Below are positions 57,401 to 64,000 of a DNA stretch of 64,000 bases, in pieces. The notes below the pieces were generated by a model, which saw nothing but the letters and a program-made list of their open reading frames with translations, did not search any database and was not told where the DNA came from. The position numbers and the translations under genes are program-made. Numbering within the stretch: position 1 is the stretch's first letter; each line of letters opens with the position of its first letter. The DNA is from Asterias amurensis (Eukaryota > Echinodermata > Asteroidea > Forcipulatida > Asteriidae), in NCBI RefSeq assembly GCF_032118995.1, contig NC_092661.1:12338494-12402493 (forward strand), read 5' to 3'.

Positions 57401-60400
57401 CTTGCATTGGACATACTGGAGCATGGCCGATATGGTTAATTCAAGAGCTACGTCACAGTTTCTGGTCAAGTCTAGTCGCTCACCCAGATTTGCCTGAGGT
57501 TGACCCATTCGTACTCAATAAATTGTCTTTTTTTTTTCAAGGGCCATTATATATTATAATCATCTCTCATGGTACATTTTTCCCACTGTCTAGGGCGTAT
57601 TATTGCAGACATCTCCTGGACGTCCCTGTTCTCCGATCCACTTGAGGTGAACATCGAAGATGTCTTGATTCTTGCGGGACCGATCTACGACAGACCCTAC
57701 GATGAGGCCCAGGAGAAGCTGCTGCAGAATGCCATCAAGAAGAAACTCCTGGAGGATCTGGAACGATCCAAGAAGAGAAAGAAGTCAAAGAGTAAGTAGA
57801 GAGGACGAAAAGAACGACATTTCTAAAGATTTTTTTTGTTTTTATTTTTTTTAACTTAGAAAGATTGTAATGGGTTTTGCCAAGCAATCTGCCGTAGTTT
57901 TTACTGCGTGAGGGCGCTCTCAAACACATTTGTATCACTTACGGGGGTACATACATGTATATTCATTCATACCCAAAACAGTTATTAAAGACTGGTGTAC
58001 TTTAACACAACAGACATCCACACGGACAATAAGTCCTTTAAAGGTGCCATTAAAGCAACTTTTTATATTGTATAATTATATTTTTATCGTTGGCAGGGGT
58101 CTGGTTTTACACATCTTTTGATGACAGTTTTTATACTTTTGTTTTAACCTTGACAACTGTATGTCTAAAGATCTAAAATAAAAAAAATAAAAAAATAAAA
58201 AAAATAAAACTACAGCGCATCAAAAGTGACAGAAGGCCGACCGAATAAAACTGTGCAGGACAAATCGCTTTTACCCCCCTACTGCGCATTGGCTTGAATC
58301 ACATGCCTCGCACACACGCTTGATGTCACATGCTTTACTGTACATTGTATGTGGTGCCCTCTGCAAAGTTCCAATACAAATTTACATTTTCCCTATATGA
58401 AGTGCTGTGCCCTCTCAAGAACAAAACTCAAAGCCTGGTGTGTGGGTAAAAATACCATTAACACTGTAATGAACTATTAAAATACCATCACTCGTTAAAA
58501 TTGATTACGTGCAATATGTGCACCATGCTCCAAATTCACGTGTCCTACAATTCATGCGACCCTCATTTCCCGGCAAACAGGAAACAGGATTTCTCTTGGT
58601 TCTGTCAATGTGAAAGGATCTCATTTGAAACCGGATCCCTCCTCAGTGTTGGTGAGAGAGCCAACAACACAAGCACATTAGAAAACATATTATTTTCTGC
58701 CTCCGCGATTATTCTTGGAGATAAACCTGATAAGTTCCCCTTGAGTCCTTGAAGCACTTTGCCATTCCTGGTCCAGTAGAGTTCTAAGCCTTGATCCATT
58801 GATACCAGCTGAAGCAGTGACGATCCCTAGTCAACTCTCAAGCATGCATACTTGTCCATGATATAGTTTGCATTTAATGTTAAAGGGTTTCGGTACTTTT
58901 TGTACCACACAAAACACAATGTCCACAGATTTACATTAAACTTACGCGTTTTGAAGATACATGATGCTTTCCTTAAAATATTATTTGCCAAGGTGCAAGG
59001 TTTGAGATATATTATTTGGCCCAATGACCAGAACACTTGTGTAAAGCACATTGGTTGTTATTGTAAAATGTGCTATAATAAGAACTAGTTATTATTATTA
59101 TTGTTAAAGAACAGGCCTGTACATTAAAGACACTGGATACTGTTGGTAATTGTCAAAGACTAGCCTTCACAGTTGGTGTATCTCAACGTATGCATAAAAT
59201 AACAACTTGAAGTTTGAGCTCAATTGGTCGTTGAAGTTGCAAGATAACAATGAGAGAAAAAACACCCTTGTCTAATGAAGTTGTGTGCTTGCAGATGCTT
59301 GATTTCAAGACCTCAAAATCTAATTCTGATGTCTCAAAATCAAATTCGTGGAAAATTACTTCTTTCTCGAAAACTACGTCATTTCAGAGGGAGCCGTTTC
59401 TCGCAATGTTTTATACTATCAACCTCTCCCCATAACTCGTTATCAAGTAAGGTTTTATGCTAATAATTATTTTGAGTAATTACCAACATGACCAATAGTG
59501 TCCACTGCCTTTAACATAATTTCCATAATCATCTGCTTAGGACTAAAAGGTCATTCATGTCATTAGAGCAAATTGTGAAGATATCATGATGTTGTTTAAT
59601 TGGATATTTTGGAGCTCCTAGTAAATAAGGGAATCAATGTGTGGTGAAGAGGTTTTCAACTAGTGGTTTAGACTCAATGAGGCCTGGTTCTTGATAATTT
59701 TACCGAGACGAAGTCGAGGTAAATTATCAAGAACCAGGCCTCGGCGGGTTTAAACCACTAGTTGAAAACCGATTCAACACACTTTGATTCCCATTCATAA
59801 ATACCTTTTCGGTCAAAAAACATCAACACTTTTGGTCGAAAAGTAAAATAAATGCAAAAATTATAATTGTTAAATGATTTCTTTCAACACAACACCCCTC
59901 TAGCTATGAAATGGTTAGGCCCTCCGCCGCCCTCGGGTAAACAACTCCTTAAAAGAGAATGCTGTGCGCGTCGCACATATGGCGTGATGTGGCACAACTG
60001 TCCTGGCCGTTGCTCTCGACCAATAGGAATGAAGAAACTGTCTTATAAGCCCAGGTGCAAGCTCGGTGTCACGCCCATGTTTCAACACTTTTTACTGGTC
60101 ATAAACAAAGGTTTATACATGTACACACCCACATGACGCGCTCTCCACCAATAGGAATAGCGAAACTGTCTGAGGTATTTATGAATGGGGGTTTATTGAT
60201 CAAGTCTTCAGACATGTCAGAGAAATTGTCAAGCAAAAAGAACCACTTTCTAAGTAAAATATACATTAGTCGTATTTTTGTTGATTTTGTTTTAATGTCT
60301 TTAAACTCATTACTTCATTCAATGACCTTTTGATGAATGATAATGTTCCCATACTGCTGCACATGCACGGACATTGTGCAGTGTACAAAGTAGGTTGTGC

Positions 60401-63400
60401 CATAATATATCCATTAAGTCACTGATGCGAGTTAATACGCAACAACATGAGCACTGCTCCTGGGGGCTTGTTTATATACTTCAGCCACTTCACCTGTCAC
60501 TGTGATAATAATGTATTACCCTTCCCCCCACCCCCCTAGACTTGACTCAAGTCCCAATCCCATGCAAGGCCCTTCCTTGCCTCATCATCAGAAAACTGTT
60601 GTTTTGCGCTCTGAGTTTTCCCAACGTTATCTTGACTGCAATATCGGTGAGAGCACACTGGTACATGTTTTACCATTGTTTACAGAATACATTGTATAAA
60701 TACATGCATGTCTGTACTGTGGCTGCAGTCGGGCACAGTACATTTGTGTTAGGGACCTCACACGAGAAAGTGACTTGAATCAAGTCTAATCCCCCCATAT
60801 TTATGAAATCATTAAGTATAAGCAATCCAGGTAGTGTCTGGCACCTTGTCACGCTTGTGATGCCATATTGTTGTTTCATCCATGCATGGTTGCATGATAT
60901 ATTGATAAAATGTACTACATGTACCTTCCCATGCGCATCTTGAATAACAAGGTTACCTTTTTTTTTAAGGACATTACATACTATTACATATTCCAAAACT
61001 GGAAAAGCAGATAAATGGATGCTACACAAGGCTATTAAGAACAGCTCTTAACATCCACTGGAGTCAACATATGACTAACAAAGTCCTATATGGGAACCTA
61101 CCTAAGCTATCAACAAAAATCAGACGAGAGAAGGATGCGTTTTGCTGGCCACTGCTTCAGGAGCAAAGACGAACCAGTGTCCAATATTGTTCTGTGGACT
61201 CCTAAGCATGGGAGGAGGAAACCTGGTAGACCGGCACTAACTTACACTGACATTCTCAAAATAGACACAGGACTTGAATCAACAGATTTCAAGTCAGCAA
61301 TGGGGGACAGAAAGGCTTGGGGAACCATTGTGATTCGAGGACATCACTCGACTTAAGCAAGCTCAACTATTGCAAAATTGTATTAAAGCGCTCATCAACC
61401 ATTATTTTTAATAATTTGGGGAAAGGAAACATTGACTAGAGAAATGTTTTTTGTGCAACCTTAAAAATTGTTTAAGATTTACCTAGTCAGTTTCCCTCAA
61501 GAGGCATTTGTTGGCAAAAATCTTTTTAACCATTCTCAAAGTCAACTTTGGACAATTTGTTTTTTTACAGAGATGTAATTTAAATTGATAAATATTACCA
61601 GACAAATGGCCCTGCATGGTCCCGAGTTTATTGGCTCAAAGGTTTTAAAATCACTGGCCTCGATCAGGCATGCGGTCCAATGCGAAATTCCAGCCCTGCC
61701 AATGAGTGGACAATCTCATGCACTCCTCCCATTCTGCTACATGTATGTGTCCCATATTCAAAATTTCAAACAGTGGCAAGTCCAGTTTGTTATGCAGGCC
61801 TGAAATTTCATCTGTGAACATTTTGAACAGTCAAGGCCATTTTCATCTTACAAATTTAAGGGCACCTCTATTGGACAATCTTTAAAGCCATTATACACTT
61901 TCGGTACAGAAAAGAAGAAAAAAAGTTCACAGATTTACAAATAACTTACAGGGTTTACAGAAGGTAATGGTGAAAGACTTCTCTTGAAATATTATTCCAT
62001 GAAATGCTTTACTTTTTGAGAAAACATTAAAACAATATCAATTCTCGATAGCGAGAATTACAGATTTTTTTCAAACACATGTCATGACACGGCGAGACGT
62101 GCTCAAACAATTTCCCGTTTTTTTCTCCCGAATCCAATGACCGATTGAGCCTAAATTTTCACAGGTTTGTTATTTTATATATAAGTTGTGATACACGAAG
62201 TGTGGGACTTGGACAATACTGTTTACTGAAAGTGTATAATGGCTTTAAGTCAAAGCCAGGGACAACGGAGCCTTCGTATCCTGCTTGAAATTCCAGGCCT
62301 GGTAAAAATGTATGTTGATCTCACAGTTTATGAAGCAGTAGAAACACGATATATTGATCCAACATCTACGCCGTAGCGTCTTGACTTATTGAAGCAAACA
62401 TTGAATAAACACTCAGCCAGCTAAGTCTGTGCTAAACTTCCACACCATCAACTAACAAAAACATCAGTGGATTGAAGACTGTAGTACCAGACTCATTTCA
62501 ATATGCGGCAACATGTAATGAAATTTACAGATCCTAACATTTTCTGTTATAGCATCTAGTAACAATTATGTTTCTGTAGTGTAATCATGCAATAACATAG
62601 ACTACTGAAATAACGTTAAAGGCAGTGGACACTATTGGTAATTACTCAAAATAATTGTTAGCATAAAACCTTACTTGGTAACGAGTAATAGGGAGAGGTT
62701 GATATAGTATAAATCATTGTGAGAAACGGCTACCTCTGAAGTGATGTAGTTTTCGAGAAAGAAGTAATTATCCACGAATTTGATTTCAAGACCTCAGATT
62801 TAGAATTTGAGATCTCGAAATCAAGCATCTGAAAGCACACAACTTCGTGTGACAAGGGTGTTTTTTCTTTCATTATTATCTCGCAACCTCAATGACCGAT
62901 CGAGCTCACATTTTCACAGGTTTGTTATTTCATGCATATGATGAGATACAGCAAGTGAGAAGACCGGTATTTGACAATTACTAATAGTGTCCACTGCCTT
63001 TAAAGTTATATGACAATGAAAACAACAATGAGTACCCGCCATGTTTCGCTATGTTTTCATGCCCATTTATATAAATATTTGTTTTCTTTCTATTTAGGTA
63101 AAGAAGAAGAGATTGAAGATTTGTCCTTCACTGAACGCCTGACAGCAACTATTATAAATAATATACAGGTAAGAAATCTTCACCCCCCCCCCAAAAAAAA
63201 AAAAAAAGCAAAGGTGTGACCAGAGGGACGGTACTCTGTTTTTTGTATAGTTTTATTCATTTTTAAAGTTTTTGTCAAGTTTTAAAGGCACTGGACACTA
63301 TTGGTAGAGACTCAAAATAATTATTAGCCTAAAAAATTACTTGGTAACAAGCATTAGAGAGCTGTTGATAGTACAAAACATTGTGAGAAACAGCTCCCTC

Positions 63401-63945
63401 AGAAGTACACTGTATCGTATTTTTTAGCAACAGCTCCCTCTGAAGTTGTTGTTATTCTTTTATGAGAGGATGGAAATAAATGTATTCTTGAATTTAATTG
63501 AATTGAAGTACACTGTTTCGTAGTCTTTGAGAAACGGGTGATTTCTTACTCAAATATTAAAAAGCTTCAGGCCTGAAGTCTTTTAATGTTTTTTTTTATG
63601 CTTCTAAAAGCACATAAATTTGTGCAACAAGGTTCTTTTTTCTTTCATTATTCTGTTGCAAGTTATGACCAATTGTCATAGTTAAAACTTTCATAGGTTT
63701 GTTATTTTATGCATACAATGGGATACATCAAGTGAAAATGCTGGTCTTTGGCAATTATCACAGGTGCCCATAGTGTCTTTAAACACCAAGTGAAACTGAA
63801 TGGGTAAATTCAAATTTTTGTCCTGTTCTTTTTTTTGTTCACCCAGTTCCATGTGAGGAATGTCCACATCCGATATGAGGACTCCACGTCACGTCCCGAT
63901 CAACCATTCGCTGTTGGAGTGACTCTGAAACGTCTCTTTGCTGAG
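48042..63945 (+). CDS. VPS13: VPS13A/C-like bridge-type lipid-transfer protein, 5' end of gene
   Basis: Exons 48042-48402 (ATG at 48303), 55159-55202, 56553-56595, 57594-57791, 63098-63168 and 63847-63945 join in phase and encode the first 185 or so residues. The gene runs off the right edge. VPS13 proteins are very large rod-like lipid channels at membrane contact sites. The start MVLESIVARLLNKYLGKYVK, then LQLKPEAL, LPIELKAGHIGRI, a Lys-rich helix (KLLEDLERSKKRKKSKSK) and NVHIRYEDSTS are the chorein/VPS13 N-terminal signature in the family's order. The INNIQ...VHIRYED part is closer to VPS13A/C than to VPS13B or D as I remember them. Introns 1 and 5 are unusually long (6.8 and 5.3 kb) because of repeats. 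Confidence 0.93.
48822..49130 (-). mobile_element. tRNA-Leu-derived SINE
   Basis: The head (49125-49037) is a full tRNA-like sequence, and the body to about 48822 follows directly. The body carries CTTCATCCTTCGGATGGGAC and AAGAACCCAGTGCACTTAT, blocks that look like the conserved central part of a SINE family. Confidence 0.8.
49037..49125 (-). tRNA. tRNA-Leu(CAA)-like SINE head, probably not a working tRNA gene
   Basis: The acceptor stem GTGTCGT/GTGACAC pairs with two G-U pairs. A-box GGCCGAGCGGTTAAG, B-box GGTTCGAATCCC, a long variable arm as in Leu/Ser tRNAs, and anticodon loop TTCAAAC. One A-C mismatch in the anticodon stem and the attached SINE body argue for a retroposed copy. Confidence 0.6.
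49140..49690. other. VPS13 intron 1, nothing recognised
   Basis: AT-rich, unplaced. Confidence 0.4.
49700..50680 (+). repeat. Minisatellite, unit about 127 bases
   Basis: CATGGAGCAAAGACTGTG recurs at 49738, 49866, 49993, 50131, 50280 and (as CATCGAGC...) 50578, so the spacing is about 127, 127, 138 and 149. The last interval is enlarged by an unrelated stretch at about 50360-50520. Each unit holds the inverted pair CTTGAACTCAAG / TTGAATTCAAG. A 111-codon frame through the array is a by-product. Confidence 0.9.
50690..51163. other. VPS13 intron 1, nothing recognised
   Basis: Unplaced sequence. Confidence 0.4.
51168..51544. mobile_element. TTAA miniature element, family A (copy 12)
   Basis: TTAA flanks and standard hairpin. 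Confidence 0.92.
51545..54487. other. VPS13 intron 1, mostly unplaced
   Basis: GGAAAGCGCTACAAACATG followed by ATTTATT repeats (about 52065-52125) resembles a retroelement 3' end. A piece of the GCCTTGGTGCCC repeat lies at 53870-53955. G and C runs occur at about 52340 and 52740. Confidence 0.45.
54492..54758. mobile_element. Family A element with internal deletion (copy 13)
   Basis: Both TTAA flanks and both ends are intact, but about 110 bases right of the central hairpin are gone. Confidence 0.88.
54763..55158. other. VPS13 intron 1, right end
   Basis: No repeat placed; ends TTTGTTTACAG. Confidence 0.6.
55159..55202 (+). CDS. VPS13: VPS13 second coding exon
   Basis: 44 bases, completes G then RLELQDLQLKPEAL, ends CTG|GTAAGG in phase 0. 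Confidence 0.9.
55349..55592. mobile_element. Family F foldback element (copy 2)
   Basis: The best preserved copy: AGGGCCCAATTTCATAGAGC and the inverse GCTCTATGAAATTGGGCCC, with long matching arms (TAAAAACAG...CTGTTTTT). Confidence 0.85.
55593..56410. other. VPS13 intron 2, mostly unplaced
   Basis: AACCTATAAGGTTTATCGCG (about 56129) and CGATAAACCTTATTGCC (about 56273) are inverted, so a short foldback element of about 160 bases is possible. Confidence 0.45.
56411..56516. mobile_element. Family A fragment next to a VPS13 exon
   Basis: CTTCAGAGAGAGCTGTTTCG... to ATTATTTTGAGTAA is internal to end-proximal family A sequence. It stops 36 bases before exon 3 and supplies part of the acceptor region. 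Confidence 0.7.
56553..56595 (+). CDS. VPS13: VPS13 third coding exon
   Basis: 43 bases, TTCTCAG|CATGAG, HELNLPIELKAGHI, donor G|GTAAGT, phase 1. Confidence 0.9.
56596..57593. other. VPS13 intron 3
   Basis: Holds a C run (56830) and a SINE-tail-like piece at 56890-56975 (CAAATCCTGCTCTTG). The remainder is unplaced. Confidence 0.5.
57594..57791 (+). CDS. VPS13: VPS13 fourth coding exon
   Basis: 198 bases, CACTGTCTAG|GG, ADISWTSLFSDPLEVNIEDV, LILAGPIYDRPYDEAQEKLL and a Lys-rich helix; donor A|GTAAGT. Confidence 0.93.
57792..58879. other. VPS13 intron 4, unplaced part
   Basis: A-rich (AAAATAA)n near 58178-58208; no gene. Confidence 0.45.
58884..59018. mobile_element. Family D fragment
   Basis: TTAA then AGGGTTTCGGTACTTTTTG, then CCACAGATTTACATTAAACT as in family D; the right half is missing. 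Confidence 0.7.
59128..59510. mobile_element. TTAA miniature element, family A (copy 14)
   Basis: TTAA flanks (59124-59127, 59511-59514). One extra ACATGACC near the right end. Confidence 0.9.
59618..60192. mobile_element. Element G, copy 2, uninterrupted
   Basis: Inverse copy of the element at 44612-47812, with the empty target of the 2.6 kb insertion at about 59791-59806. The central hairpin GGCCTGGTTCTTGATAAT with its inverse is at 59682-59742. Confidence 0.85.
60193..60990. other. VPS13 intron, nothing recognised
   Basis: No exon or repeat placed. Confidence 0.4.
60996..61356 (+). mobile_element. LINE reverse-transcriptase C-terminal fragment, frameshifted
   Basis: LEKQINGCYTRLLRTALNIH and LYGNLPKLSTKIR in one frame, then MRFAGHCFRSKDEPVSNIVL and GRRKPGRPALTYTDIL in the next, ending at TAA 61354. 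The shift lies near 61125. This is the zinc-ribbon-like tail of non-LTR endonuclease/reverse transcriptases. A dead, 5'-truncated copy. Confidence 0.85.
61360..61881. other. VPS13 intron, nothing recognised
   Basis: Unplaced sequence. Confidence 0.4.
61886..62244. mobile_element. TTAA miniature element, family B (copy 5)
   Basis: TTAA flanks, ends AGCCATTATACACTTTCGG; same orientation as copies 1 and 2. Confidence 0.9.
62249..62615. other. VPS13 intron, nothing recognised
   Basis: Unplaced sequence. Confidence 0.4.
62620..62999. mobile_element. TTAA miniature element, family A (copy 15)
   Basis: TTAA flanks; ends 98 bases before a VPS13 exon. Confidence 0.92.
63098..63168 (+). CDS. VPS13: VPS13 fifth coding exon
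   Basis: 71 bases, TCTATTTAG|GT, KEEEIEDLSFTERLTATIIN, donor CAG|GTAAGA, phase 0. Confidence 0.9.
63286..63778. mobile_element. Family A element with an internal insertion (copy 16)
   Basis: TTAA flanks. AACAGCTCCCTC(A/T)GAAGT occurs twice and about 110 foreign bases lie between the copies (about 63405-63520). Centre is GCTTCAGGCCTGAAG. Confidence 0.8.
63847..63945 (+). CDS. VPS13: VPS13 sixth coding exon
   Basis: 99 bases, TTCACCCAG|TTC, FHVRNVHIRYEDSTSRPDQP and FAVGVTLKRLFAE, donor GAG|GTACGT, phase 0. The next exon is beyond the window. Confidence 0.93.
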
Positions 63946-64000
63946 GTACGTGTATAACCTTTTTTAAGACACCAATCATTTACATGTATCTTTGGGCCAT

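Overview
This is a 64 kb piece of an AT-rich animal genome. The genes are split by GT-AG introns, and intergenic and intronic DNA is packed with short transposon remnants. Three points suggest a marine deuterostome, most likely an echinoderm and perhaps a sea star: a type C LGR (relaxin-receptor-like) gene, a MEI4 gene, and dense families of miniature elements flanked by TTAA. The species assignment is inference.

Layout. (1) 2.1-17.9 kb, plus strand: a relaxin/LGR7-8-type receptor. Eight consecutive 72-bp leucine-rich-repeat exons are followed by an exon with the hinge and TM1-TM6, an exon with TM7, and a distant C-tail exon. The N-terminal exons must lie upstream of the window. (2) 16.16-16.92 kb, inside the last intron of that gene: a TTAA-flanked element with terminal inverted repeats carrying a broken THAP domain, the combination expected of a Kolobok-type DNA transposon. 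(3) 23.6-24.65 kb, plus: an intronless class A GPCR of the moody/Tre1/melatonin-like group. (4) 29.16-34.4 kb, minus: a complete MEI4 gene with four coding exons (380 codons) and a probable 5'UTR exon. MEI4 acts in meiotic double-strand-break formation. (5) 34.4-48 kb: no host gene seen, but LINE tails, SINEs, a Penelope-type hammerhead-like motif, foldback elements, a run of three TTAA elements, and a 2.6 kb transposon nested inside another element. (6) 48.0-63.95 kb, plus: the first seven exons (six coding junctions, all in phase) of a VPS13A/C-type lipid-transfer protein, continuing past the right edge. Its introns hold a 127-bp minisatellite, a tRNA-Leu-derived SINE and many miniature elements.

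Repeats. At least five miniature families (called A to E here) share the TTAA target. Families A, B and D also share internal blocks and look like mosaics of one lineage. A further foldback family (F) starts with GGGCCCAATTTCATAG. The genes are unrelated in function, so no operon-like or pathway logic links them. The shared theme is insertion of TTAA elements into the introns of all three multi-exon genes.
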